Of a stretch of 64,000 nucleotides of DNA, positions 16,925 through 25,889 are shown one piece after another. Source of the stretch: Segatella maculosa DSM 19339 = JCM 15638. Lineage in GTDB: Bacteria; Bacteroidota; Bacteroidia; Bacteroidales; Bacteroidaceae. Where the stretch lies: the NCBI RefSeq assembly GCF_000382385.1, contig NZ_KB908319.1, forward strand, positions 62,001 through 126,000, read 5' to 3'. Numbering within the stretch: the first letter of the stretch is position 1; every line of letters starts with the position of its first letter. The notes under the pieces are model-generated. The model searched no databases and was not told the DNA's origin. It saw only the letters and a list, made by a program, of their open reading frames with translations. The translations under genes and the position numbers were made by a program.

Positions 16925-18766
16925 ATGAAAACAATAAATAAAACATGGATATTGTTCGCCGGTCTGATGATGATGATGAGCTTCTCCTCATGCGAAGACA
17001 TGGCATTGGGAGAGGGTTTCCTGCAGAAACCGCCAAGTACGGACGTAACCAAAGACACAATCTTCGGAAAAGCAGAATATGCACGGCGTGTATTATGGCG
17101 CAGTTACCAGTATCTGCCGTATGGAATGGAGACCAAAGGCTTTTGGACACAGATGTGTATGAGTACGATAGAAGGGCTGACTGACCTGAATTACGACAAC
17201 ATTGGATATTCTGCGCTCTCCAACACCTATTATCCCGGTCTCTACAATGCGGCGATAGAGGACAACACAACCATCAATTCGCATCGCACAAAGATGCAAT
17301 TCTCCCAATCGGGCATTTGGACCGGCATCCGTCATGCATGGCTTTTCCATGCGAATGTAGACCGGGTTCCCGACATGGATGCGCAGGAAAAAGCGCGTCT
17401 GAAGGCAGAAGCAAAGATGATGGTCGCCGTGTTCTATGCGCACATGTTGCGGCATTACGGGGCACTACCGATTATCGACCATGCTATTTCCGCCGACGAC
17501 GCAACGTTTCCGGCACGTGCCACGTTGCAAGAAACCGTGGACTTCATCATAAAACTCTTAGATGAAGCTATTGCCGAAAAAGAGTTCCCTTGGAGTATTC
17601 CCAAAACAGAGTTGGAGAATTGGGATGGCAGAATGACAAAGGGGGGTGCCATGGCACTAAAGACACGCGTATTGCTCTTTGTAGCCAGCCCGCTGTTTAA
17701 TTCAGATGCGCCGTTTGCCAATGGAAAAGCTTCCGAAAAGAAGATGACATGGTTCGGTGGTTATGATAAAAACAGGTGGAAACAGGCCGTTGATGCTTGC
17801 AAAGCGTTTTTTGATGCCATGAATGCCAACGGCTTTTACAAGTTGGTGGAGGCCGGCGATAAGGGAATTGCCACGAAACGTGAGGCTTATACGAGTGCTT
17901 ATTTTGACCGGGGGAATACGGAAACGCTGATAGCATGCCGCAGAAGCTTCCTTTGTACGAATGATAACGGGCAGTTTGACAAGGCTATCAGATGGGGCGC
18001 ATATTGTCCAACGAAAGAGTTTTTCGATATGTTTGAGATGCAAGATGGTCGGCCTTTCGATTGGAAAGATGCCACTATGGCAAAAAATCCATTCAAAAAC
18101 CGTGATCCCCGACTGTATGAGAACTTTATCTTGGACGGCGATAAATATAATGGGCGTAATGCCGATATGGTAGATGAGAACCCAAAGGACAAGGTCAATT
18201 ATCCCAAAGGGAAAGATTGGGCACAAGGAAGAATGCACAAACTGAGTTTGGCTACAGGTTTGGCATGCCGTAAATGGGGGCTCGACAGGAACACCGATGC
18301 TTACAATCGTCCCGTTCAATGGCCTATCATGCGATTGGCTGAGGTTTATTTGAATTATGCGGAGGCATTGAACGAATACAATGATGGACCTACGGCCGAA
18401 GCCTATCAATATATAAATGCAGTCCGTGCGCGTGTAGGAATGCCGGCATTGAGAGTCGGAATGAGTAAAGAAGAGTTCCGTAAGGCGGTTCTGCATGAAC
18501 GGGCGGTTGAATTTGCATACGAGGAAGTCAGATTCTTCGATTTGATCCGTTGGAAGATGTATGATGTCTTCGAGAAACCACTCCACGGACTTCATGTATA
18601 CAAGAACAAAAAGACCAAGGCTTACGTCTTAAAACCCTTTGTGCTGACGAAATACTATAGAGCATGGTGGAAGACCGGCTGGGAACCACGGATGTGTCTA
18701 AGCGCTTTCCCTTCAAAAGAGGTCAATAAGGGCTATGGCTTGGTACAGAATCCGGGCTGGGAATGA
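16925..18766 (+). CDS. SusD/RagB family nutrient-binding lipoprotein (first)
   Basis: A 613-residue surface lipoprotein with a signal peptide ending SFSSC (Cys at about 23). The family hallmarks are present: an N-terminal helical region with YAEALNE and VNYA-type motifs near residue 480, and a C-terminal ERAVEFAYEEVRFFDLIRW segment (about 520-540) typical of RagB/SusD proteins, ending VQNPGWE. It binds substrate at the cell surface and caps the SusC barrel. It is 11 bases from the first susC and 32 bases before the second. Confidence 0.95.
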   Translation: MKTINKTWILFAGLMMMMSFSSCEDMALGEGFLQKPPSTDVTKDTIFGKAEYARRVLWRSYQYLPYGMETKGFWTQMCMSTIEGLTDLNYDNIGYSALSNTYYPGLYNAAIEDNTTINSHRTKMQFSQSGIWTGIRHAWLFHANVDRVPDMDAQEKARLKAEAKMMVAVFYAHMLRHYGALPIIDHAISADDATFPARATLQETVDFIIKLLDEAIAEKEFPWSIPKTELENWDGRMTKGGAMALKTRVLLFVASPLFNSDAPFANGKASEKKMTWFGGYDKNRWKQAVDACKAFFDAMNANGFYKLVEAGDKGIATKREAYTSAYFDRGNTETLIACRRSFLCTNDNGQFDKAIRWGAYCPTKEFFDMFEMQDGRPFDWKDATMAKNPFKNRDPRLYENFILDGDKYNGRNADMVDENPKDKVNYPKGKDWAQGRMHKLSLATGLACRKWGLDRNTDAYNRPVQWPIMRLAEVYLNYAEALNEYNDGPTAEAYQYINAVRARVGMPALRVGMSKEEFRKAVLHERAVEFAYEEVRFFDLIRWKMYDVFEKPLHGLHVYKNKKTKAYVLKPFVLTKYYRAWWKTGWEPRMCLSAFPSKEVNKGYGLVQNPGWE

Positions 18767-18798
18767 TAATGAAGATATAATTAAATAAGGTGAAGAAA

Positions 18799-21567
18799 AT
18801 GAATCTCAAAATATATATTGTAGGGCTTGTTTTTTCTCCGGCATGTTTGTTGTCCCATGCAGACAGCATACCGACAAAGAAGAACACCAGTTTAGTGACT
18901 TATGGACGCGATGTATCGTTTGACTTGAAAGAAACGACGACTGCCACCGCCTATACCACAAAAGAGAAATTGGCACATCGTAAGGCAATCAACCCGCGCG
19001 ACGCACTCTACGGTTTGATTCCCGGAATGGAAGTCTTGCAGAACCAAGGTACGGCATGGGAGACTACGGCCAAACTCTTTGTCAGAGGCGACGGCACATT
19101 CAACAAGAAGAGTCCTTTGGTATTGATTGATGGCTTTGAACGTGAGCTCGGACAAATATCAATGGAAGAGATAGAATCAATTACCGTACTGAAAGACGCA
19201 GTGGCGACGGCCTTATATGGCATGCGAGGTGGTAATGGAGTTATCGTCGTAAAGACGAAACGGGGAACAAGCAGTGCCCCGACCATCCGGTTTTCCTATG
19301 AGTTCAACATGGCAAAGCCTTTCCGTACGCCGAAATTCGTAGACGGATACACCTTTGCACGGGCCTTGAACGAGGGCATGGAGAACGACGGACTGACGCC
19401 ACGTTACAATGCAGACGAGCTTGCCGCTTTCAGAGACGGGACGAAGCCCGATACCTATGCCAACGTAGATTGGTGGGGAGAGTCGCTTAGAAAATACAGC
19501 AACGGAAACAACATTTCGTTCTCTGCAACGGGAGGCAGCCGATATGTGAAGTATTATACGCAACTGAATTACTTGAACGACAACGGTATCTTGAGACCGA
19601 CGAAAGACAATGAAGGTTATTCCACGCAGTTCAAATACTCGAAGTTGAATATTCGAACCAATTTGGATATAGAATTGGGAAAGAGAACCATGCTTCAATT
19701 GAATATGTTTGGGACATTCTCGGAGCATAATCGCCCGAATGAAACCATTTCCGACATCTTTGAGGCGCTCTATAAAGTGCCTTCCGGAGCGTTCCCAATC
19801 AAGAACAGTCGCAATATCTGGGCCGGAACGACAGACATCGGCACGAACCCCGTGGCCATGATATCCGGGTCGGGCTATGCCCGGTCGCAGCAAAGGAATA
19901 TCTTTGCCGACATGAAGTTGACGCAAAACATGGATTTCTTGTTGAAAGGACTCACGGCAGGCCTGCAGGTCGGCTTAGACAATAACGCCTCTTATTGGGA
20001 CGGGAATGCGCGGAAGTATGGTTACGAGCAAGCAACCTATGATTGGGTGACCAGTACCTATACTTATAAGAACCTGCGCAATGAAACCGCACTGAATGCC
20101 AGCCATTCGGTTGGTGCGTCCTACAATCATTTCAATTTCAATTCATTTGCGAATTATCAAAAGAATTGGGCACTGCACTCCTTATCTGTCATGGCCCAAT
20201 ATCGAATGGATAAGCTTTCAGCAAAAGGACAGAACACATCTTATTCGTTCATAGACGTAGTGGGACAAGTGCATTATGCTTACAAGCAACGTTATCTGTT
20301 CGACCTGTCAATGTCGGAGTCGGCTTCGAGCATTCTGATGCCGGGCAAACGCTGGGGCTTCTTCCCGGCCGTTGGTGCAGGCTGGGTGCTATCTGAAGAG
20401 AAGTTTCTCAAGCGCAATTGGTTAGACTTGTTGAAGCTCAGGGCCAGCTATGGCATTGCTGGGCGCGCAGACTTTGACAACGACCTCTTTATCGATATGT
20501 ATGGCAACGGCGGCAGCTTCTTTTTCGGGAAAACACCGCAGAAGAACGACGGCTTGAGACTCTCTCAATTGGGAATTACCGACCTTACTTACGAGAAGTC
20601 ACACAAGCTGAATCTCGGATTAGACATGCGTGCTTTCCAGAAGCTGGCCGTAACGGTAGACCTCTTCTATGACCATCGCACGGATATCTTGGTCGGGGCG
20701 AACGGCAAGGTGTCTTCTTTGTTCGGACTCCCCGTGCCGAAAGAGAACACGGGAGTTGTGGACAACCGCGGTATCGAGACCGCCATTCATTGGTCTGATG
20801 CTGTCCGCGACTTCAGATACGCGGTGGGCGGAACGTTCTCTTTCATTCGCAATAAGATTGTGAATGAGAATGAAGAATATCGTCCGTACGATTATCTGAA
20901 GCGAACGGGTAGACGAATCGGCCAGTATTTCGGCTATGTCGTGGAAGGGATTTATCAGAGTCAGAACGAGATTGACCAACGGAACGTCAAGCAGACGTTG
21001 TCGACCGTTCGTCCGGGCGATTTAAGATACAAAGACCTGAACAACGACGGCGTGATAGATGCCTACGACCAGCAGGCCTTGGGCTATAGCTCGATCCCTG
21101 AAATCTATTATTCGTTCGATTTGAATGCCGAATATAAAGGACTGGGCGTGTATGCATTGTTCCAAGGCATCGGCAATGTCAGTGTGCAGGCCAATACGCC
21201 GAGCGTTTATCACCCGTTGTTTGGCAACCGGACTCTATCGAAGGAATATTACGACAACCGCTGGACTGCCGACAGGCCCAACGCCCGCTATCCGCGACTG
21301 ACCTCTACGGGCTCGGTGAACAATTATGCGAACAATTCGCTATGGACACAGAACGGCGCCTTTCTCAAACTGCGCACGTTGGAGCTGTATTACAAGCCCG
21401 GCAAGCATTGGATGAAGCCCTTGAAATACGTGAGCGACGCAAAAGTCTACGTGCGGGCATACGACTTATTCAGTCTCGACCATATCAAGATTATGGACCC
21501 CGAGAACATGAAGGCGGGCCACCCGTCGATGTCGCGCTTTGCTATCGGCTTTGATTTGAAATTCTAA
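18799..21567 (+). CDS. SusC/RagA family outer membrane protein (second, lacking the regulatory-like N-domain)
   Basis: A 922-residue transporter. ATG 18799 is chosen over GTG 18790 because AAGG lies at proper distance before it. After the signal peptide there is no carboxypeptidase-regulatory-like domain; the protein goes almost directly to the plug (INPRDALYGLIPGMEVLQNQG, LFVRGDGTF, LVLIDGFERE, ITVLKDAVATALYGMRGGNG), then the barrel, ending FAIGFDLKF. This shorter architecture is found in many SusC paralogues. It is paired with the SusD protein at 21579 and is in the same operon as the first pair. Confidence 0.93.
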   Translation: MNLKIYIVGLVFSPACLLSHADSIPTKKNTSLVTYGRDVSFDLKETTTATAYTTKEKLAHRKAINPRDALYGLIPGMEVLQNQGTAWETTAKLFVRGDGTFNKKSPLVLIDGFERELGQISMEEIESITVLKDAVATALYGMRGGNGVIVVKTKRGTSSAPTIRFSYEFNMAKPFRTPKFVDGYTFARALNEGMENDGLTPRYNADELAAFRDGTKPDTYANVDWWGESLRKYSNGNNISFSATGGSRYVKYYTQLNYLNDNGILRPTKDNEGYSTQFKYSKLNIRTNLDIELGKRTMLQLNMFGTFSEHNRPNETISDIFEALYKVPSGAFPIKNSRNIWAGTTDIGTNPVAMISGSGYARSQQRNIFADMKLTQNMDFLLKGLTAGLQVGLDNNASYWDGNARKYGYEQATYDWVTSTYTYKNLRNETALNASHSVGASYNHFNFNSFANYQKNWALHSLSVMAQYRMDKLSAKGQNTSYSFIDVVGQVHYAYKQRYLFDLSMSESASSILMPGKRWGFFPAVGAGWVLSEEKFLKRNWLDLLKLRASYGIAGRADFDNDLFIDMYGNGGSFFFGKTPQKNDGLRLSQLGITDLTYEKSHKLNLGLDMRAFQKLAVTVDLFYDHRTDILVGANGKVSSLFGLPVPKENTGVVDNRGIETAIHWSDAVRDFRYAVGGTFSFIRNKIVNENEEYRPYDYLKRTGRRIGQYFGYVVEGIYQSQNEIDQRNVKQTLSTVRPGDLRYKDLNNDGVIDAYDQQALGYSSIPEIYYSFDLNAEYKGLGVYALFQGIGNVSVQANTPSVYHPLFGNRTLSKEYYDNRWTADRPNARYPRLTSTGSVNNYANNSLWTQNGAFLKLRTLELYYKPGKHWMKPLKYVSDAKVYVRAYDLFSLDHIKIMDPENMKAGHPSMSRFAIGFDLKF

Positions 21568-21578
21568 AACAGATGGTT

Positions 21579-23264
21579 ATGAAACATATAAAGATAACGA
21601 TATTGTTCGTCGGCACAATCGGACTGTTCACCGGCTGTGACTTCTTGAACACGGGAGAGTCCACCTACTACGACAAGAACGAAACGCTGTACGACCCGGC
21701 CAAGGTCGCGCAGTTGTGCACACAGGTCTACAGCTATCTGCCGAACGGGCTCGATGGAATATCCGGCGCGATGCAAGACGCTGCCACCGACGACGCCGTT
21801 CACGTTTACCCCACGGCGACCGTTCAACGCTTCGTCAACGGCGGCTGGTCACCCAATAACACGGTCGACGACGTGTTCGCCAATTACTACAAGGCCGTTC
21901 ACGACGCAAACTTCTACTTGGAGAACTGCCTCGGCCTGACGTTCGACGACTGGAAGAACACCGACGGCTTCCAAGACACCTATGCCGCCTACTTGAACCA
22001 ACGCCACGAAGTGCGCTTCCTGCGGGCCTTCTATTACTTCGAATTGGTGAAACGCTACGGCAACGTCCCGCTCATCACGAAGACCCTCACCAAGGAAGAG
22101 GCCGCTCGCGCCCAACCGGCTTCGGCCGAGAAGGTGCTGCAGTTCGTCATCGACGAATGCACCGACGTGGCACAAGCCTTGCCCGACAAGCCCACGGCAC
22201 TGCCCGGCGGCCCGGCCAACATGCAGCGCGTCAGCAAAGGCGTAGCCTTGGCCCTGAAGTCGCGCGCCACGCTCTATCTGGCCAGCCCGCTCTTCAATCC
22301 CTCGGCCGACGCGGCACGGTGGCAGACCGCAGCAGCCGCAGCCTACGAGTTAATCAGCCAAGCCGCAGCGTTCGGCTACGCCTTAGACAACGACTATCAG
22401 AACCTCTTCGGTGCCATCAACAACCAAAGCCCCGAAGTCATTCTGTGCCGGCCTGAAGGCAAGACCACGCACTTCGAGGCGGCCAACTATCCCATCGGCG
22501 TAGAGCGGGGCTCGGGCAACACGTGCCCCACGGAGAACCTCGTGAGCGCCTACGAGATGAAAGACGGCACCGCCTTCGACTGGAACAACGCCGCCCAAGC
22601 GGCCGACCCCTACAAGAACCGCGACCCACGCCTGCAGATGACCATCGTCTGCAACGGTTCGAAATGGCCCGGAGCCGTGCCCGTGGAGACTTTCTTCGGC
22701 GGAAAGAACGGGCTGCCCCTGCGCAACGCCACCACGACGGGCTACTATCTGAAGAAGTATCTCAACAACAAAGTGACCTTCGAGGCCGGAAAGACCACCA
22801 ACAGCTTCGACCACAACTGGATACTCTTCCGCTACGCCGAAATCCTGCTGAACTATGCCGAGGCGATGGCCGAGGCCTACGGGCCCGACCAGACAGCTGC
22901 CGGACTGCCACTCACGGCCCGCGAGGCCGTCAACATGGTGCGAGCCCGCAAGAGCGTAGCCATGCCGCCCTACCTCACGGGCATGCCGCAGGCCGCCTTT
23001 CTTGCCCGCCTGCGCAACGAGCGGCGCGTGGAACTGGCCTTCGAGGGGCACCGCTTCTGGGACTTGCGCCGCCTGAAAGCCTTGGACGAGATGAAGGACA
23101 TCTACAAAGTGAGCATCGAGAAACGCGACGACGGAACGCTGGCCTACACCCGCGAGAAGCTCTGCACCTACGCCGTGACTGACAAGCTCTACTTCTATCC
23201 CTTCTCCAACGCCGAGCTGCACAAGAACGGCCATCTGATTCAGAACCCCGGCTGGGCACAATAG
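21579..23264 (+). CDS. SusD/RagB family lipoprotein (second), GC-rich
   Basis: A 561-residue protein. ATG 21579 gives the lipoprotein signal MKHIKITILFVGTIGLFTGC; an ATG two codons upstream is possible. It carries the SusD pattern: YAEILLNYAEAMAEAYG near 420, and LRNERRVELAFEGHRFWDLRRLKAL near 490-515, ending IQNPGWAQ. The coding sequence is clearly richer in G and C than the three sus genes before it, with heavy third-position C/G use, and this produces long spurious antisense frames. The rest of the operon has ordinary composition. A strong terminator follows. Confidence 0.93.
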   Translation: MKHIKITILFVGTIGLFTGCDFLNTGESTYYDKNETLYDPAKVAQLCTQVYSYLPNGLDGISGAMQDAATDDAVHVYPTATVQRFVNGGWSPNNTVDDVFANYYKAVHDANFYLENCLGLTFDDWKNTDGFQDTYAAYLNQRHEVRFLRAFYYFELVKRYGNVPLITKTLTKEEAARAQPASAEKVLQFVIDECTDVAQALPDKPTALPGGPANMQRVSKGVALALKSRATLYLASPLFNPSADAARWQTAAAAAYELISQAAAFGYALDNDYQNLFGAINNQSPEVILCRPEGKTTHFEAANYPIGVERGSGNTCPTENLVSAYEMKDGTAFDWNNAAQAADPYKNRDPRLQMTIVCNGSKWPGAVPVETFFGGKNGLPLRNATTTGYYLKKYLNNKVTFEAGKTTNSFDHNWILFRYAEILLNYAEAMAEAYGPDQTAAGLPLTAREAVNMVRARKSVAMPPYLTGMPQAAFLARLRNERRVELAFEGHRFWDLRRLKALDEMKDIYKVSIEKRDDGTLAYTREKLCTYAVTDKLYFYPFSNAELHKNGHLIQNPGWAQ

Positions 23265-23324
23265 CCACTCACCATTGCCGGCCGCAGCTCCGCGCTCCCC
23301 GTGAGGCGGAGCCTGCCCGATGTC

Positions 23325-23360
23325 AAAGGGGAAAGCGAACCGCTCGCTTTCCCTTTTTCT
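23325..23360 (+). terminator. Rho-independent terminator of the sus-like operon
   Basis: The stem GGGAAAGCGA (23329-23338) pairs perfectly with TCGCTTTCCC (23344-23353), loop ACCGC, with A before and TTTTT after; the flanking A and T extend the stem. Confidence 0.92.
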
Positions 23361-23528
23361 TATGCCTTGTGGCGAACCGTTTCCCCACTCGCCTTATGCC
23401 GTGCAGCGAAACGCCCGAACGCAGCAAAACGCCCTCCTCTCCTACCCTAAGCCGACGTATTCGGATAGGCTTTACAATCAATCATCATGCTGTAGTATAC
23501 CGCCAATCATGCAAGCGTATATAGCTCA

Positions 23529-23726
23529 TTATACAAGTGTGTATAACAGATTATACAAGCGTGTATAACTGATTATACAAGTGTGTATAACTGATTATAC
23601 TAACGTGTATAATGAATTGGACACGTCTGTCCAATCCATTGGACACGTTTGTCCAATTCGCTGGACACGTCTGTCCAATTCGCTGGACACGTTTGTCCAA
23701 TCGGCTGGACACGTTTGTCCAATTTC
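23529..23726. repeat. Nine-unit 22-bp palindrome array of two arm types
   Basis: Nine consecutive 22-bp units begin at 23529, 23551, 23573, 23595, 23617, 23639, 23661, 23683 and 23705. Units 1-4 have arms TTATACA / TGTATAA (unit 4 imperfect). Units 5-9 have arms (T/C)TGGACA / TGTCCAA. All have a 4-base centre (AGTG, AGCG, CGTC or CGTT) and a 4-base spacer. A degenerate unit precedes at 23507. Because 22 is not a multiple of 3 and no strong frame crosses it, this is not coding. It lies between the sus terminator and the yitT-type gene. Apart from this and the terminator, the gap 23265-23864 holds only a promoter. Confidence 0.95.
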
Positions 23727-23836
23727 CTATGATAAGGCGCAGAAGCGGGACAGACATATAAGGCGCGTGGGGCGGATTACGCTTCCTTTTCCGCCACTTT
23801 TACAGTCTGACTTGCATGAGTTGGGCTTTTATTTTG

Positions 23837-23844
23837 TAATTTTG
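23837..23844 (+). promoter_or_regulatory. -7 element (TAATTTTG) for the yitT-mnmA-serB operon
   Basis: TAATTTTG lies 20 bases before the ATG at 23865. A CTTG at 23811-23814 is 22 bases upstream, so the -33 match is approximate. Confidence 0.55.
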
Positions 23845-23864
23845 CAAGCAATAACGATGCATGT

Positions 23865-24761
23865 ATGAGAAGGAACGACAAAAGACTTGTGCGCGGGCTC
23901 TATGATTACCTCATCATAGCGTTGGCGATGATGATAGGGAGTCTGGGTTGGGTGGCGTTCTTGCTGCCCCATAAGATTACGATAGGTGGGCTTCCGGGCA
24001 TCTCGTCGGTGGTTTTCTGGGGCACAGGGCTTCCTGTTCAATACACTTATTTGGCGGTGAATGCGCTGCTGTTGGCCGTTGCCTTGCGCATCATGGGGCT
24101 CAGGTTCTGCATGAAGACCATCTATGCCGTGGGCTTCTTCACGCTGTTCACTACGCTGTGGCAGCACGTGGTGGGCGCGAAGGTGATGTTCGGCAACGAG
24201 CCGTTCCTTGCCTGCGTGGTGGGCGGCCTGCTGTTGGGACTGGGAACGGGGTTCAGCCTGCTGCGCAACGGGAGCACGGGCGGTTCGGACGTCATTGCGG
24301 CCATCGTGCACAAGTACCGCGACATCTCTTTGGGGCACATTATCCTTGCCTGCGACCTTTGCGTCATTACGTCGGGCTATCTTGTCACGGGCAGTTGGGA
24401 GAAAGTCATCTACGGCTATATCGTGTTGTTTGTGATGACCTACACGATAGACCATGTCATCAATGGCTTCAGGCGGTCGGTGCAGTTCTTCGTCATTTCG
24501 GAGAAGTATCAGGAGATAGGGCGGCTCATCAACGACGAGGCCGACCGCGGGTGCACGGTGATTGATGCCCACGGCTTCTACACGGGGCGGAAGGTGGGTA
24601 TGCTGTTCGTGATTGCCAAGCAGAACGAAAGCCATAATATCTTCCGCATCATCGACGATGTCGACCCCAAAGCCTTCGTCAGTCAGAGTGCCGTGTCGGG
24701 TGTCTACGGCTTGGGCTTCGACCGCATGAAGGTGGGGCGCAAACGCTTGAATGGTAAATAA
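23865..24761 (+). CDS. YitT family membrane protein
   Basis: A 298-residue protein with five to six hydrophobic segments in the first 200 residues (LIIALAMMIGSLGWVAFLLP, TYLAVNALLLAVALRIMG and others). The characteristic loop LRNGSTGGSDVIAAIVHKY lies near residue 140, and a C-terminal soluble DUF2179-like domain (about 205-285, including GCTVIDAHGFYTGRKVGML) follows. Family members are inner-membrane proteins of unsettled function, probably transporters. It ends 5 bases before mnmA and is probably cotranscribed with it. Confidence 0.9.
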   Translation: MRRNDKRLVRGLYDYLIIALAMMIGSLGWVAFLLPHKITIGGLPGISSVVFWGTGLPVQYTYLAVNALLLAVALRIMGLRFCMKTIYAVGFFTLFTTLWQHVVGAKVMFGNEPFLACVVGGLLLGLGTGFSLLRNGSTGGSDVIAAIVHKYRDISLGHIILACDLCVITSGYLVTGSWEKVIYGYIVLFVMTYTIDHVINGFRRSVQFFVISEKYQEIGRLINDEADRGCTVIDAHGFYTGRKVGMLFVIAKQNESHNIFRIIDDVDPKAFVSQSAVSGVYGLGFDRMKVGRKRLNGK

Positions 24762-24766
24762 AGTCT

Positions 24767-25867
24767 ATGATAGATTACGATGAAATAAAGAATAGGCGAA
24801 CGGCCTTGCTGCTCTCGGGCGGCGTCGACAGCAGCGTGGTGCTCTACGAGATGGTGAGCCACGGCCTGCGCCCCGACTGCTTCTACATCAAGATAGGGCC
24901 CGAGGAAAAAGAGGAGTGGGACTGTACGAGCGAGGAAGACTTGGAGATGGCTACGGCCATGACGGCTCGCTTTGGCTGTAAGTTGGACGTGGTTGATTGC
25001 CACAAGGAATATTGGGGGCAGGTGACTCGCTACACGATGGAGAAGGTGAAAGCCGGCTACACGCCTAATCCTGATGTGATGTGTAACCGACTCATCAAGT
25101 TCGGTGCCTTCGATGAGAAGATGGGCCACGGTTACGACCTCATCGCCACGGGGCACTATGCGCAAACGGAATGGATTGACGGGCGGAAATGGCTCACGAC
25201 GAGTCCCGACCCCGTGAAAGACCAGACGGATTTCTTGGCACAAATCGAGGGTTGGCAACTGCGGAAGGCCCTCTTCCCCATCGGACATTTCGAGAAGAAC
25301 GAGGTGCGCGAGATTGCCGAACGCGAGCACCTCATCAATGCCAAGCGACGCGACAGTCAGGGCATCTGCTTCTTGGGCAACATCGACTACAACGAATACG
25401 TGCGCCGCTATCTTGGCGAGCAGGTGGGAGATGTCATCGAACTGGAAACGGGCAAGAAGATAGGCACGCACAAGGGGCTGTGGTTCCACACCATCGGTCA
25501 GCGCAAGGGCTTGGGCTTCGGCGGCGGTCCGTGGTTTGTCGTAAAGAAGGATGTGGCACAGAATATCCTTTACGTCAGCCACGGCTACGACCCGGCGACG
25601 GCCTACAAGCAGACGTTCAAAGTGCACGACTTCCATGCCACGACGTATTGTCCCGATGGCATCGCACAGCCGGAACTTCCCCTCCGCGTCACGTTCAAAA
25701 TACGCCACACGCCCGAATATCTGCCGGCTGCAATCGAACAGACGGGCGACAATACCTATATTATCCATGCCGACAGCAAGGTGCACGGCGTTGCTCCGGG
25801 CCAATTCTGCGTAGTCTACGACGAACGGCATCATCGTTGCTACGGGTCGGGAGAAATCACATGGTAG
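24767..25867 (+). CDS. mnmA: tRNA-specific 2-thiouridylase MnmA
   Basis: A 366-residue enzyme that puts sulfur at position 2 of the wobble uridine in tRNAs for Lys, Glu and Gln. It has the PP-loop SGGVDSS (17-23), the nucleophile Cys106 in NPDVMCNRL and the second catalytic Cys201 in SQGICFLGNI. GTHKGLWFHTIGQRKGLG marks the central domain, and a beta-barrel C-terminal domain follows. It is cytoplasmic and full length. It lies 5 bases after the YitT-family gene and 22 bases before serB. Confidence 0.96.
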   Translation: MIDYDEIKNRRTALLLSGGVDSSVVLYEMVSHGLRPDCFYIKIGPEEKEEWDCTSEEDLEMATAMTARFGCKLDVVDCHKEYWGQVTRYTMEKVKAGYTPNPDVMCNRLIKFGAFDEKMGHGYDLIATGHYAQTEWIDGRKWLTTSPDPVKDQTDFLAQIEGWQLRKALFPIGHFEKNEVREIAEREHLINAKRRDSQGICFLGNIDYNEYVRRYLGEQVGDVIELETGKKIGTHKGLWFHTIGQRKGLGFGGGPWFVVKKDVAQNILYVSHGYDPATAYKQTFKVHDFHATTYCPDGIAQPELPLRVTFKIRHTPEYLPAAIEQTGDNTYIIHADSKVHGVAPGQFCVVYDERHHRCYGSGEITW

Positions 25868-25889
25868 TTAACGAACATCATATATCGAA

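Noticed and set aside
22383..23261. A 292-codon antisense frame within the second susD
   Set aside because: High GC with C/G at third positions makes long antisense frames common; the product shows no domain and the sense frame is a clear SusD.
23529..23726. The 22-bp array as a CRISPR array
   Set aside because: There are no unique spacers of 30 bases or so, no cas genes, and the unit is too short; the variable parts are the palindrome arms.
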